From contig SVFO01000013.1 in the NCBI GenBank assembly GCA_015056795.1, positions 1-64,000 of the forward strand: a stretch of DNA of 64,000 nucleotides, written 5' to 3'. Each line of letters opens with the position of its first letter. Within the stretch, counting starts at the first letter, position 1. This document shows positions 24,997 to 34,600 of this stretch, in pieces. This DNA is from Lachnospiraceae bacterium. Lineage in GTDB: Bacteria > Bacillota > Clostridia > Lachnospirales > Lachnospiraceae. A program made the translations under genes and the position numbers. The notes beneath the pieces were generated by a model. That model worked only from the letters and a program-made list of their open reading frames with translations. It had not been told where the DNA came from and searched no databases.

Positions 24997-25833
24997 ATGA
25001 GTTTACGCTTAGGAGAAATTCAGAAGCTGGAAATTGTGAAGAAGGTGGAGTTTGGCGTGTACCTGGCTGAGCCCGGACGCGAGGACGACAAGGTTCTTTT
25101 GCCCATCAAGCAGGTGCCCGCAGGAGCGGGCGTTGGCGACATCATGGAGGTATTCCTGTACAAGGATTCCAAGGACCGCCTGATCGCGACCACGAAACGT
25201 CCCAAGCTCATTATGGGCGAGGCGACGCTGCTGACCGTCGCACAGATGGGAAAAATCGGCGCCTTTTTGGACTGGGGACTGGAGAAGGACCTGCTCCTGC
25301 CCTTTAAGCAACAGCGCGGCAGGATCAAGGAAGGCGACCAGGTGCTGGTTTCCCTCTATGTCGATAAGAGTGAGCGCCTCTGCGCCACCATGAACGTGTA
25401 CGAACACCTGCTGTCCAACTGCACCTATAAGAAGGATGACCGTGTGAGCGGAAGGGTGTACGAGATCAGCAATAATTTCGGCGCGTTTGTTGCCGTGGAC
25501 GATAAATATTCTGCCCTGATCCCGAAAAACGAGCTCTACGGGGAGGTGGAGCCAGGACAAATCATTTCCGCAAGAGTGATCAAGGTCCAGGAGGATGGAA
25601 GACTCCTGCTCAGCATTCGTGAAAAGGCCTATCTCCAGATCGACAAGGATGCAGAGAAAATCCTGCAGCTGCTGGACAGCTACGAGGGCTCCCTGCCCTT
25701 TACGGATAAGTCTGCGCCCGAGGTCATCACCCATGAGACTGGCATGAGCAAAAACGAATTCAAGCGTGCCGTAGGGCATCTCCTGAAGGAGAAAAAAATA
25801 CAAATCGGAGAAAAATCCATTCGGAGACTATAG
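24997..25833 (+). CDS. cvfB: CvfB-like S1 RNA-binding protein
   Basis: A 278-residue protein with tandem S1 domains and a C-terminal winged helix, the organisation of CvfB (YitL), an RNA-binding regulator of virulence and processing in staphylococci. S1-type segments include GEIQKLEIVKKVEFGVYLAE at the start, MGKIGAFLDWGLEKDLLLP and KDDRVSGRVYEISNNFGAFV. The C-terminus (HETGMSKNEFKRAVGHLLKE) is the winged-helix part. The ATG at 24997 follows CGGAGGAG; an upstream in-frame start would overlap the thioesterase gene. It is 2 nt from the downstream phosphodiesterase gene, so the two are likely co-transcribed. Confidence 0.9.
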   Translation: MSLRLGEIQKLEIVKKVEFGVYLAEPGREDDKVLLPIKQVPAGAGVGDIMEVFLYKDSKDRLIATTKRPKLIMGEATLLTVAQMGKIGAFLDWGLEKDLLLPFKQQRGRIKEGDQVLVSLYVDKSERLCATMNVYEHLLSNCTYKKDDRVSGRVYEISNNFGAFVAVDDKYSALIPKNELYGEVEPGQIISARVIKVQEDGRLLLSIREKAYLQIDKDAEKILQLLDSYEGSLPFTDKSAPEVITHETGMSKNEFKRAVGHLLKEKKIQIGEKSIRRL

Positions 25834-25835
25834 AC

Positions 25836-26675
25836 ATGGTTTGGTTAAGCATAGCACTCATTTTGTTGTGGTCGCCCCTGCTCTATCTTTGGATGCTTGG
25901 TCCGGGGCACCCAAGAAGAAAAGAGATGCGCCCGTTTGAAAAGGTATACATAGCCCATCGGGGGCTTCACGACATTTCCCAGGGAATTCCGGAAAACTCC
26001 CTGACCGCCTTTCAGAGAGCGGCACGGGCAGGCTATGGAATGGAGATGGATCTGCAGCTGACCCGCGACGGAAAGCTTGTCGTGTTTCATGATGCATCGC
26101 TGGAACGCATGTGCGGCGTGAAAAAGAAGCTGACGGATCTGACCTACGAGGAATTGCGGCAATACCCCTTGATGGAAACGAAGGAAAGGATTCCCTTGTT
26201 TGAGGACGTGCTAAAGGTTGTCGGAGGCAGAACTCCCCTGATCGTCGAGATGAAGGCGGAGGGAAAGTGCTTCCGCGCGACCAAAATGGCCTGTGAAATG
26301 CTCTCGAACTATCAAGGCTTGTACTGTATGGAATCCTTCCATCCTCTCTGTATGTGGTGGGTCAGGAGACATTATCCTCAGATCCTGCGCGGACAGCTTT
26401 CCATGAATTACTTCGTAGAGGAGGCGGGCAGACCATTTTATCAAAAGCTCGTCATGACCAGCATGATCCTGAACGTCTTCTCCAGACCTGATTTTATTGC
26501 CTATAAGCATTCCCAACGCGAACAGTTCAGCTACCATCTGCTTCGGAAGCTTTACCGCGTGGAGAACGTGGCCTGGACAATTCGAAGTCAGGAGGAATTG
26601 GAGCAGGCACGCCCCATGTTTCGCGTCATGATTTTTGAAAATTTTATTCCAAGGACGGAAACTCAGAGCCGATAA
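25836..26675 (+). CDS. Glycerophosphodiester phosphodiesterase (GDPD)
   Basis: A 279-residue protein with one N-terminal membrane anchor (LSIALILLWSPLLYLWML) followed by a GDPD TIM barrel. The catalytic set is visible: YIAHRGLHD, PENSLTAFQRA, YGMEMDLQLTRDGKLVVFHD and LIVEMKAEG. It should hydrolyse glycerophosphodiesters to glycerol-3-phosphate and an alcohol at the membrane face. The GGAG just before the upstream stop serves as its ribosome binding site. Confidence 0.92.
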   Translation: MVWLSIALILLWSPLLYLWMLGPGHPRRKEMRPFEKVYIAHRGLHDISQGIPENSLTAFQRAARAGYGMEMDLQLTRDGKLVVFHDASLERMCGVKKKLTDLTYEELRQYPLMETKERIPLFEDVLKVVGGRTPLIVEMKAEGKCFRATKMACEMLSNYQGLYCMESFHPLCMWWVRRHYPQILRGQLSMNYFVEEAGRPFYQKLVMTSMILNVFSRPDFIAYKHSQREQFSYHLLRKLYRVENVAWTIRSQEELEQARPMFRVMIFENFIPRTETQSR

Positions 26676-26731
26676 ACAGTACGCTTGTGCATTTTTAATA
26701 GGCATATATCGAAATATTGCACAAAAAGCTA

Positions 26732-26760
26732 TTGCTTTTTTTGTTCGTTTTTGGTATAAA
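26732..26760 (+). promoter_or_regulatory. Sigma-A-type promoter of the CdaR/PucR-like regulator
   Basis: TTGCTT (26732-26737), a 17-nt spacer and TATAAA (26755-26760) lie 44 nt before the regulator's ATG. The spacer length is optimal and the region lies in a 129-bp gap after the GDPD gene. Confidence 0.75.
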
Positions 26761-26804
26761 TGTTTTATACGGTTTATTTTGGGGACGCAAAGGAGCGTGT
26801 ACAT

Positions 26805-27887
26805 ATGATTTCGAATCAGATACTGCAGAATACAATTGACGGATTAAAGGGAATTGCCAGAATAGAGCTCTGTGTCATGGACGTGGATGGCAAGGAGGTT
26901 GCCAGCACCATTGACATGGGGAACTGCGCGAAGGCAGTGGTGGAGTTTGCCACTTCGCCCGCAGATTCTCAGGAAATCCAGGGATATCAATACTTTAAGA
27001 TTTTTGACGAGCAGCAGCTGGAGTACGTGCTGATTGTTGCAGGCAGCGGTGAGGACGTTTACGTCATTGGCAAGATGGTGGCCTTCCAGATTCAAAATCT
27101 CCTTGTGGCATACAAGGAGCGCTTTGACAAGGATAACTTTATCAAGAACCTGCTCCTCGACAATCTGCTTCTGGTGGATATTTACAGCCGCTCCAAGAAA
27201 TTGCACATTCAGACGGACGTGGCCCGCGTGGTCATGATCGTGGAGACGGGAAACCGCAAGGACAACAATGCGTTAGAGCTCACTCGCAATCATTTTGGTG
27301 CGAACAGCCGCGACTTTATCACGGCCGTGGATGAGAACAATGTCATTGTGGTCAAGGATTTGACGGATGTCAACGCTGCAAAGGAAATCGACAAGTCCGC
27401 GAAGGCCCTTTGCGCCTTTCTGCAGAAGGAGGGCTTAAAGGTTCGCGTGGCCTACGGTACCGTGATTCAGGAGATTAAGGAGGTCAGCCGTTCCTACAAG
27501 GAGGCGAAAATGGCTTTGGACGTCGGAAAGATTTTCTTCGACGACAGGGACATCGTGGCCTACAGTGAGCTCGGCATCGGACGACTCATCTATCAGTTGC
27601 CCATTCCCCTTTGCAAGATGTTTATCCGCGAGATCTTTGGCGGAAAGAGTCCTGACGAATTCGACGAGGAGACGCTGACCACGATTTATAAGTTTTTCGA
27701 GAACAGTCTGAACGTATCAGAGACGTCTCGCCAGCTCTTTATCCACAGAAATACGCTTGTGTATCGTCTGGATAAGCTGCAGAAGACGACAAATCTTGAC
27801 CTGAGGGTTTTTGAGGATGCCATCACCTTCAAGATTGCCCTGATGGTCGTGAAATACATGAAGTACATGGAAAGCATGGAATATTAA
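26805..27887 (+). CDS. CdaR/PucR-family transcriptional regulator
   Basis: A 360-residue regulator. The N-terminal 120 residues (RIELCVMDVDGKEVASTIDM, then EDVYVIGKMVAFQIQNLLV) resemble the sugar-diacid recognition domain of CdaR-like proteins. A GGDEF-like middle region follows (SYKEAKMALDVGKIFF). The C-terminal PucR-type helix-turn-helix reads NVSETSRQLFIHRNTLVYRL then EDAITFKIALMVV. The ATG at 26805 follows AAGGAG with 8-10 nt spacing. It has its own promoter and no diacid-utilisation genes nearby, so the effector and regulon are unclear. It must not be confused with the c-di-AMP protein also called CdaR at 46994. Confidence 0.85.
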   Translation: MISNQILQNTIDGLKGIARIELCVMDVDGKEVASTIDMGNCAKAVVEFATSPADSQEIQGYQYFKIFDEQQLEYVLIVAGSGEDVYVIGKMVAFQIQNLLVAYKERFDKDNFIKNLLLDNLLLVDIYSRSKKLHIQTDVARVVMIVETGNRKDNNALELTRNHFGANSRDFITAVDENNVIVVKDLTDVNAAKEIDKSAKALCAFLQKEGLKVRVAYGTVIQEIKEVSRSYKEAKMALDVGKIFFDDRDIVAYSELGIGRLIYQLPIPLCKMFIREIFGGKSPDEFDEETLTTIYKFFENSLNVSETSRQLFIHRNTLVYRLDKLQKTTNLDLRVFEDAITFKIALMVVKYMKYMESMEY

Positions 27888-27921
27888 GCATGGAATACCA
27901 AGTCCGCGGATGAAACCAAAC

Positions 27922-27953
27922 GGGCTCCCATTTCGTCTATCTAATGGGAGCCC
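27922..27953 (+). terminator. Perfect 11-bp inverted repeat, likely terminator
   Basis: GGGCTCCCATT and AATGGGAGCCC are separated by a 10-nt loop. The stem is strong but there is no T tract after it, so it may be an attenuator or a factor-assisted terminator between the regulator and ftsE. Confidence 0.6.
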
Positions 27954-28020
27954 ATGATTATGAGAAAGAGAAGAAGCTCCGAAGGCCACGGAATAGTGAG
28001 CAGGGAGATTACGGGATACT

Positions 28021-28764
28021 ATGAGTAAAAAAGAAGAAAAAGAAAAACAGAGACAGGAATTTATTGAAGAACACGGGATTATTTATTTAGAGAACGTCAG
28101 CAAGACCTATTCCGCAGGCGTGGCAGCAGTTAGCAACATGAACCTGAGCATCAAGCAGGGAGAATTCGTATTTATCGTTGGTGAGAATGGCGCGGGAAAG
28201 TCCACGCTGTTTAAGCTTCTCATGCGGGAGCTCAAGGCCAGCGAGGGCGGCGTCTACGTCATGGGACAGGACGCAGGAAAGCTGCGCCATCGCCAGATTC
28301 CGAAGTATCGTCGCCAGATCGGTGTCGTATTTCAGGATTTCCGTCTTTTGACGGACAGAAACGTATATGAGAACGTGGCATTTGCCCAGAGAATTCTTGA
28401 GGTACCCACGGAGGAGATTCGCAGAAACGTTCCAACCATTCTTGCAACGGTGGGACTGGCAGGAAAATATAAGGCAAAGATCCGTGAATTATCTGGAGGA
28501 GAGCAGCAGAGAGTCGCTTTGGCGAGAGCTCTGATTAATTCGCCTGCCATTTTGTTGGCAGACGAGCCTACGGGTAATCTGGACCCCCAGAACGCGTGGG
28601 GCATCATGGAGCTTTTGGAGGAAATCAATGCACAGGGTACGACCGTGGTCATGATCACGCATAACAGAGAGATCGTGAACAGCATGCGTAAGAGGGTTAT
28701 TGCGCTGAAAAAGGGCGTCATCGTGAGTGATCAAGAGGATGGTGAATATGTTGAGGAAGATTAG
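28021..28764 (+). CDS. ftsE: Cell-division ATP-binding protein FtsE
   Basis: A 247-residue ABC ATPase that, with FtsX, controls peptidoglycan hydrolases at the division site or sidewall. It has Walker A GENGAGKST (residues 54-62), the Q loop VVFQDFRLLTDRNVYENVAF, which is characteristic of FtsE, the LSGGEQQR signature, Walker B ILLADEPTGNLD and the H loop VVMITHN. About 20 charged residues extend the N-terminus. ftsX overlaps its 3' end by 17 bp, and the M23 protein that FtsEX would activate follows. Confidence 0.95.
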   Translation: MSKKEEKEKQRQEFIEEHGIIYLENVSKTYSAGVAAVSNMNLSIKQGEFVFIVGENGAGKSTLFKLLMRELKASEGGVYVMGQDAGKLRHRQIPKYRRQIGVVFQDFRLLTDRNVYENVAFAQRILEVPTEEIRRNVPTILATVGLAGKYKAKIRELSGGEQQRVALARALINSPAILLADEPTGNLDPQNAWGIMELLEEINAQGTTVVMITHNREIVNSMRKRVIALKKGVIVSDQEDGEYVEED

Positions 28765-29722
28765 TTCGTTATTTTACGTATTTCGGCAGGGCCTGGCGAA
28801 TATCCTGCATAATAAGCTTTTTTCGCTGGCGTCCGTGGCGACCATTACGGCCTGTCTGTTTATGTTTGGGGCGTTTTATGCCATTGTAACCAACTTTCAG
28901 CACATGGTGATGAAGGTGGAGGAGGGCGTATCCGTTACGGTGTTCTTCCACTCGGAGTATGATCTTTGTTACAATGCCGAGGGCTATGAGCATCGGGAGG
29001 ATTACGTGCATCCTGAGGGACAGGTTCCCACTCAGGAACGAATTGAGGAGATTGGAAGGGAGATCGCGGCTAGGGAAGAGGTTTCTGACATAAAGTTCAT
29101 CAGTGATGACGAGGCATGGGCTGATTTTGGCCGTGAGCACTTCGGAGAGGATTATGCCATTGGGTATGAGGACAATCCCCTGCGCGGTGAGGATAATTAC
29201 GAGGTCTATCTGAGCGACGTCAGCATGCAGGATTCGCTGGTGACCTGGCTTAAGAGCCTTCCCGAGGTTCGCCGCGTAAACTATGACGAGGCAACGGCGA
29301 CGACGCTGACGGGTACAAATCTGATCATTGCCTATGTTTCCGCCGGAATTATTGCACTGTTGTTTGCAGTCAGCATTTTCCTGATCAGCAATACGGTTGC
29401 TACGGGTATTGCAATCCGCAGTCAGGAGATCAGTATCATGAAATACATCGGCGCGACGGATTTTCTGGTACGTTCCCCCTTTGTGATTGAGGGTATGATC
29501 ATTGGGCTGCTTGGCGCGGGAATTCCGCTGATTATTCTATATCAGTTGTATCAATATGCCATGGAGTATCTCATGTCGAGATTCCCGATGCTGAGCACGA
29601 GGTTAGGTTTCCTGCCGGTGAACGAAGTCTTTTCGTTTCTGACGCCTGTCTGCTTTGCCATCGGCGTTGGCATCGGTTTCCTTGGAAGCATGTTGTCCGT
29701 TAGAAAGCATTTGAGAGTATAA
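28748..29722 (+). CDS. ftsX: Cell-division permease-like protein FtsX
   Basis: A 324-residue membrane protein with four predicted spans: one near the N-terminus (FSLASVATITACLFMFGAFY), then a large extracellular domain (about 50-190), then three spans, the last near residue 300. The extracellular domain includes SVTVFFHSE and a long acidic insert (about 80-110), and the last half has IRSQEISIMKYIGATDFLVR, a conserved FtsX loop. The ATG at 28748 lies inside the ftsE end and follows GAGGATGG; a start at 28727 is less likely. Confidence 0.94.
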   Translation: MLRKISSLFYVFRQGLANILHNKLFSLASVATITACLFMFGAFYAIVTNFQHMVMKVEEGVSVTVFFHSEYDLCYNAEGYEHREDYVHPEGQVPTQERIEEIGREIAAREEVSDIKFISDDEAWADFGREHFGEDYAIGYEDNPLRGEDNYEVYLSDVSMQDSLVTWLKSLPEVRRVNYDEATATTLTGTNLIIAYVSAGIIALLFAVSIFLISNTVATGIAIRSQEISIMKYIGATDFLVRSPFVIEGMIIGLLGAGIPLIILYQLYQYAMEYLMSRFPMLSTRLGFLPVNEVFSFLTPVCFAIGVGIGFLGSMLSVRKHLRV

Positions 29723-29742
29723 GGCGCATAAGAGAAAAACAC

Positions 29743-30978
29743 ATGAAAAAAAAGCGATTTGTGGTGACGGGGCTTTTGATCTGTCTGACCTTATTGCTCA
29801 TGGGATTATGGAATGCGAGCGTGCTTCGAAGCAAGGCTGCGAAGAATAATGATTCCACCATCCTGCAGAACATCAAGGAAAAGCAGGAGCAAATCTCAAA
29901 GGCAGAGAAGGAAAAGAGCGGATTAAAGAAGAACCTCAGCGACGTTCAGTCGATTCAGAAAAATTTGGAATCCAAGAAAAAGGATTTGAACAAGTACATA
30001 GCGGAGCTGGATGATCAGATTGCTTTGGTAGATGCGAGGATGGCAGAGCTGAGGGAGGAAATCGTCCTGAAGGAGGCAGAGCTTGCCGCCACGCAGGCGG
30101 AGGTCGAGGAGGCCATTGCCAGGGAAACGGGGCAGATGGATAACATGATCATTCGCGCCCGGCAGATGTACGAGAAGAGAAGCAGTCTTGCAACGGAGCT
30201 CCTTACGGGGGTCTCCGGGATGGGCGAGTTTCTCAATCGCGCGGAGCTCATGGAGCGCCTTGTCACCTATGACAAGGAGCAGTGGACCATGTATCAGAAT
30301 TACCGAAAGTATGTAGAGCTCTGCGAGAGACAGCTGGAGCTCGAAAAGGAAATTCTGGATCAGACCAAGGAAAACGTGGAGCTGGAACAGAGTACGCTGG
30401 AGCTGTTTTTAGAGCAAAAGAAGCGCGACATTGAGGCCTATGAGGCAGACATCTCCAATAACGAAAAGGCCATCGAGGAATACGAGGCCATGATTCGTCA
30501 GCAGGATGAAGAGATCAAGGCATTGGAGGCAGCACTTGCCGCAGAACGCAAGAAGCTTTCCGTGCAGCGTACCTATGACGGTGGTACCTTTGTATTTCCC
30601 TTGGCATCCTACACGAGAGTCAGCGATCCCTATGGATGGCGCATTCATCCCATCTTAAAGGTAAAGCAGTTCCACAATGGCGTGGACCTGGCAGCGCCAA
30701 AGGGGACGGCAATTTATGCGGCGTATGATGGCGTGGTTGTGGCGGCAGCGTATAGCCCGACCATGGGAAATTATGTCATGATCGACCACGGAGACAATCT
30801 CTACACAGTTTACATGCATGCCTCCGTATTGAAGGTTTCTGAGGATGCCGTGGTGACCCGCGGACAGACCATCGCACTGGTGGGCTCCACGGGAAGGTCG
30901 ACGGGAAATCACTTACATTTTAGCGTTAGAAAAGACGGCGAATATGTTTCGCCGATGGATTATATCACGCTTCCATAA
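29743..30978 (+). CDS. Murein hydrolase activator/endopeptidase with coiled coil and M23 domain
   Basis: A 411-residue exported protein. An N-terminal signal or anchor (FVVTGLLICLTLLLMGLW) is followed by a long coiled coil (about 40-270) of the PcsB/EnvC kind and a C-terminal M23 (LytM) peptidase domain. All zinc and catalytic residues appear present: His311 and Asp315 in FHNGVDLAAP, and His390-Leu-His392 in GNHLHFSV. Intact ligands mean it may cut peptidoglycan itself, unlike EnvC. The gene is 20 nt after ftsX, so FtsEX very probably gates it. Confidence 0.92.
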   Translation: MKKKRFVVTGLLICLTLLLMGLWNASVLRSKAAKNNDSTILQNIKEKQEQISKAEKEKSGLKKNLSDVQSIQKNLESKKKDLNKYIAELDDQIALVDARMAELREEIVLKEAELAATQAEVEEAIARETGQMDNMIIRARQMYEKRSSLATELLTGVSGMGEFLNRAELMERLVTYDKEQWTMYQNYRKYVELCERQLELEKEILDQTKENVELEQSTLELFLEQKKRDIEAYEADISNNEKAIEEYEAMIRQQDEEIKALEAALAAERKKLSVQRTYDGGTFVFPLASYTRVSDPYGWRIHPILKVKQFHNGVDLAAPKGTAIYAAYDGVVVAAAYSPTMGNYVMIDHGDNLYTVYMHASVLKVSEDAVVTRGQTIALVGSTGRSTGNHLHFSVRKDGEYVSPMDYITLP

Positions 30979-31112
30979 AAACTCGGGGTTGTGGATTGGA
31001 CCATCTTTCTGGTTTGAAGGATCATCCAAGCCATCCCCACACATATATCATCTAAGAAGCATTTTGGAATGCCGGGCGGGGAGATCTAGTGAAATAAAGG
31101 AGACGGCAGAAG

Positions 31113-32453
31113 ATGGACCAGAATCAGTATTTTGACATGGATTCCTATCAACATGGGAATTCGAATGGGAATGGAAATAAAAAAAAGGACAGTGGTGCCT
31201 TTTTAGGCGGACTCGTCGTAGGAATGCTGGGAACGCTTGTGGTTGCATGCGTGATTGTCCTGATTTATTGGAACATGGGATCAGGGAGTATTTCAGCACC
31301 GAAGGGCAGCGGAAGCCCTAGCTCAGAAGGTACGAGCTCTTCTAGTAGTACGACAAAGACAGTACGTGGCGAGAATTTTGTCACGGACGAAATGATCAAA
31401 AAGATCAATTATATTGTGAATCTCATCCATGAGGGGTATTTCCTCAGCGAAATTTCCGACGAGGAGCTGGAGGATGGAATCTATGAGGGGTTGTTGGAAT
31501 CCCTGGGAGATCCCTACTCCGAGTATTATACGACAAAAGAGTTTGAAGAAATCATGCAGAGCTCCTCTGGTATTTATTATGGTATCGGCGCTTATGTCAG
31601 CATTGACAATGACACGAATCTTCCGAAGATCAGCGGCGTGTTTAAAAATGGGCCTGCAGAGGAAGCAGGACTTCGCACGAATGACCTGATTTATATGGTA
31701 AATGGGGATCAGACCTATGGGAAAAGCTTGTCTGACGTGGTATCCCAGATTCGAGGCGAGGAAAATACGACAGTAAACATTACTGTCGTTCGTGACTCAG
31801 AGCAGCTGGAGATGACCGTGACGAGACGACGGGTAGAGAATCCCACCGTTAATACGGAAATGTATGAAAATGGCATGGGATATCTTCAGATCACGGAGTT
31901 CGATGACGTCACGACGGCGCAGTTTTTGGATGGCATGGAGTCACTTTATCAGTCAGGCATGCAGGGCCTTATCCTTGATCTTCGTGCAAATCCAGGCGGA
32001 AATCTTTCTACCGTAGTACAGATTGCCCAGAACCTTCTTCCAGAGGGCTTGATCGTCTACACGGAGGATAAGCATGGCAATCGGAAGGACTATAAGTGTA
32101 AGGGTGATAAGGAAATCAAGATCCCCATGGTGGTTCTCGTGGATTCCAATTCTGCCAGTGCAGCGGAGATTCTTTCAGGTGCCATTCAGGATTACAAGAA
32201 GGGAACGCTGATTGGAAAGACGACCTATGGAAAGGGCATTGTCCAGTCCATCATCCCGTCAGCTGACGGAACTGCCGTCAAGATTACCGTGAGCGGATAC
32301 TTTACTCCAAATGGCAGAAACATTCATAAGATCGGAATTGAGCCGGACATCGACTGTGACTTTGACGGTTCTCTTTACTACAATGTAGAAAATCCCGTTG
32401 ATACCCAGTTAGAGAAGGCGAAGGAAGTTTTGGCAGATCTGATGAGGAAATAA
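31113..32453 (+). CDS. S41 family C-terminal processing peptidase (CtpA-like)
   Basis: A 446-residue membrane-anchored serine protease. A short charged N-terminus precedes one transmembrane helix (GLVVGMLGTLVVACVIVLIY) and a Ser-rich linker (about 62-85). A PDZ domain spans roughly 150-230 (GVFKNGPAEEAGLRTNDLIY). The protease core holds the catalytic Ser349 in SNSASAAEILSGA and Lys374 in TTYGKGIVQS. Members process or degrade envelope proteins, including activation of cell-wall hydrolases, which fits its position after the ftsEX-M23 group. AAAGGAG lies 11 nt before the ATG. Confidence 0.94.
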   Translation: MDQNQYFDMDSYQHGNSNGNGNKKKDSGAFLGGLVVGMLGTLVVACVIVLIYWNMGSGSISAPKGSGSPSSEGTSSSSSTTKTVRGENFVTDEMIKKINYIVNLIHEGYFLSEISDEELEDGIYEGLLESLGDPYSEYYTTKEFEEIMQSSSGIYYGIGAYVSIDNDTNLPKISGVFKNGPAEEAGLRTNDLIYMVNGDQTYGKSLSDVVSQIRGEENTTVNITVVRDSEQLEMTVTRRRVENPTVNTEMYENGMGYLQITEFDDVTTAQFLDGMESLYQSGMQGLILDLRANPGGNLSTVVQIAQNLLPEGLIVYTEDKHGNRKDYKCKGDKEIKIPMVVLVDSNSASAAEILSGAIQDYKKGTLIGKTTYGKGIVQSIIPSADGTAVKITVSGYFTPNGRNIHKIGIEPDIDCDFDGSLYYNVENPVDTQLEKAKEVLADLMRK

Positions 32454-32465
32454 AATAACAGGGGG

Positions 32466-32506
32466 AAAGTACAGAACAAACATTCGATTGTGCTGTACTT
32501 TTTCTT
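32466..32506 (+). terminator. Rho-independent terminator after ctpA
   Basis: AAAGTACAG-a-ACA pairs with TGT-g-CTGTACTTT around an AT-rich loop, and the stem ends in a T run (TTTTTCTTT). It separates the ftsEX-ctpA group from uvrB. Confidence 0.8.
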
Positions 32507-32522
32507 TGCCTTCTGCTATACT
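32494..32522 (+). promoter_or_regulatory. Extended -10 promoter of uvrB
   Basis: TGC-TATACT (32514-32522) is an extended -10 element. The hexamer 17 nt upstream (TGTACT) overlaps the terminator stem and is weak. It lies 71 nt before the uvrB ATG. I saw no GAACnnnnGTTC-type LexA site. Confidence 0.6.
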
Positions 32523-32593
32523 GATCCTATGAGCAATGATCGAAGGGAAGACAGTATCGAATCGCAAAGCGATTTTGTTTAAGAGGGTGAAAT

Positions 32594-34579
32594 ATGGATC
32601 ATTTTGTGTTACATTCCGAGTATCAGCCGACGGGAGATCAGCCCAAGGCCATCGAAGAGCTGGTGGAGGGCTTTCGGGCGGGAAATCAGTTTGAAACCCT
32701 GCTGGGCGTCACGGGCTCTGGTAAGACCTTTACTATGGCGAACGTGATCACCGCTTTGAATAAACCGACGTTGGTCATCGCACACAATAAAACATTGGCG
32801 GCGCAGCTCTATGGAGAATTCAAGGAATTTTTTCCAGAGAATGCGGTAGAATATTTTGTGAGCTATTATGATTACTATCAGCCCGAGGCCTATGTGCCAC
32901 AGTCGGACACCTATATCGCGAAGGATTCCTCCATCAATGACGAGATCGACAAGTTGCGGCTTTCCGCAACGGCATCTCTCACGGAGCGGCGGGACGTCGT
33001 GGTCGTGGCCAGCGTGTCCTGTATTTACGGCTTGGGTAGCCCTGACGAATACCAGGACATGGTTGTGAGCCTGCGGCCTGGCATGACCAAGGATCGTGAT
33101 CAGGTGCTTCGCGAGCTCGTGGACATGCAGTATGTCAGAAATGACCTGGACATGGAGCGCGGTACCTTCCGCGTGCGAGGGGACGTACTGGAGATTTATC
33201 CCGCAGAGGGCGGTGATTATTTCATTCGCGTAGAATTTTTTGGAGATGAGATCGATCGCATTGCGCAGGTGGAACCGCTTTCGGGAAAGGTGCATGCAAC
33301 GCTGCAGCACGTGGCGATCTTTCCTGCTTCGCATTATGTCGTTGCGCCGGAAAAGATTAAGGTGGCCTGTGACAATATTGAAAAAGAGCTTGAGGAGCGC
33401 GTGAAGTACTTTAAGTCAGAGGACAAGCTGATTGAAGCACAGCGTATCTCTGAGAGGACGAATTTCGACGTGGAAATGCTTCGCGAGACAGGCTTTTGCT
33501 CTGGCATCGAGAACTATTCGAGGCATCTTGTTGGCTCCAAGCCTGGAGATCCTCCCATGACGCTCATGGACTTTTTCCCGGATGATTTTCTGATCATCAT
33601 TGACGAGTCTCATATGACGATTCCGCAGATCGGTGCGATGTTCCATGGCGACCGTTCGAGAAAGACGACGCTGGTGGATTATGGCTTCCGCCTTCCGTCG
33701 GCCTTGGATAACCGACCTTTAAGCTTTCAAGAGTTCGAGAACCACATTGATCAGATGCTGTTTGTCTCTGCGACGCCCGCGAAGTACGAGGAGGAGCATG
33801 AGCTTCTTCGGACGGAGCAGATTATCCGCCCAACGGGCCTTTTGGATCCTGAGGTCAGCGTGCGACCCGTGGAGGGCCAGATTGATGACCTTGTGGGGGA
33901 GATCAACAAAGAGGTGGCAAAGCATAACAAGGTTCTCGTGACGACGCTGACGAAGCGCATGGCGGAGGATCTGACGGATTATCTCAAGGAGGTTGGCATC
34001 CGCGTCAAGTACCTGCATTCCGACATTGATACGCTGGAACGTGCGCAGATTATTCGAGACATGCGTCTGGACGTATTTGACGTGCTGGTCGGCATCAACC
34101 TGCTCAGGGAAGGCTTGGACATTCCCGAGATTTCGCTGGTGGCGATTTTGGATGCAGACAAGGAGGGCTTCCTTCGAAGCGGAACCTCTCTGATTCAGAC
34201 GATTGGACGTGCCGCACGAAATGCGGATGGCCATGTCATAATGTATGCGGATGAGATCACGGATTCCATGCGGACGGCCATCGACGAGACGAACCGACGC
34301 CGCGCCATTCAGCAGCAGTATAACGAGGAACACGGGATTACGCCGCAGACCATTCGGAAGGCCGTGCGAGACCTCATCAGCATCTCCAAGGCAGTTGCCA
34401 AGGAGGAAATGCGGTTCGAGAAGGATCCCGAATCCATGAACAAAAAGGAGCTGGAGAAGCTCATCGGCGAGGTGCAGAAGAAGATGCAGCGCGCGGCGGC
34501 AGATCTGGATTTCGAATCGGCGGCAGAGCTGCGTGACAAGATGATTGAACTGAAAAAGCATCTGAGAGACATGGAATAA
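32594..34579 (+). CDS. uvrB: Excinuclease ABC subunit B
   Basis: A 661-residue nucleotide-excision repair helicase, full length for the family. Walker A is [10 protein letters not shown] with Lys44; the DNA-clamping beta hairpin includes [18 protein letters not shown] (about 94-112); the DEAD-type box is IIIDESHMT; later helicase motifs include [19 protein letters not shown] and QTIGRAARN. The C-terminal UVR domain ([20 protein letters not shown]), which binds UvrC, is intact. AAGAGGGTG precedes the ATG. Confidence 0.98.
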   Translation: MDHFVLHSEYQPTGDQPKAIEELVEGFRAGNQFETLLGVTGSGKTFTMANVITALNKPTLVIAHNKTLAAQLYGEFKEFFPENAVEYFVSYYDYYQPEAYVPQSDTYIAKDSSINDEIDKLRLSATASLTERRDVVVVASVSCIYGLGSPDEYQDMVVSLRPGMTKDRDQVLRELVDMQYVRNDLDMERGTFRVRGDVLEIYPAEGGDYFIRVEFFGDEIDRIAQVEPLSGKVHATLQHVAIFPASHYVVAPEKIKVACDNIEKELEERVKYFKSEDKLIEAQRISERTNFDVEMLRETGFCSGIENYSRHLVGSKPGDPPMTLMDFFPDDFLIIIDESHMTIPQIGAMFHGDRSRKTTLVDYGFRLPSALDNRPLSFQEFENHIDQMLFVSATPAKYEEEHELLRTEQIIRPTGLLDPEVSVRPVEGQIDDLVGEINKEVAKHNKVLVTTLTKRMAEDLTDYLKEVGIRVKYLHSDIDTLERAQIIRDMRLDVFDVLVGINLLREGLDIPEISLVAILDADKEGFLRSGTSLIQTIGRAARNADGHVIMYADEITDSMRTAIDETNRRRAIQQQYNEEHGITPQTIRKAVRDLISISKAVAKEEMRFEKDPESMNKKELEKLIGEVQKKMQRAAADLDFESAAELRDKMIELKKHLRDME

Positions 34580-34600
34580 AGTTTTTTGGAGGTAACAAAC

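Noticed and set aside
29743-30978. Inactive EnvC-type activator
   Set aside because: All LytM metal and catalytic residues (His311, Asp315, His390, His392) appear present, so it is called a likely active peptidase.
30979-31112. Riboswitch or c-di-AMP (ydaO) element between the M23 and S41 peptidase genes
   Set aside because: I could not find the conserved ydaO core or a terminator-antiterminator pair; only a short imperfect hairpin is visible.
32520-32593. Possible LexA/SOS box upstream of uvrB
   Set aside because: No CGAACnnnnGTTCG or close variant was found here or before the polymerase genes at 11967 and 12446.
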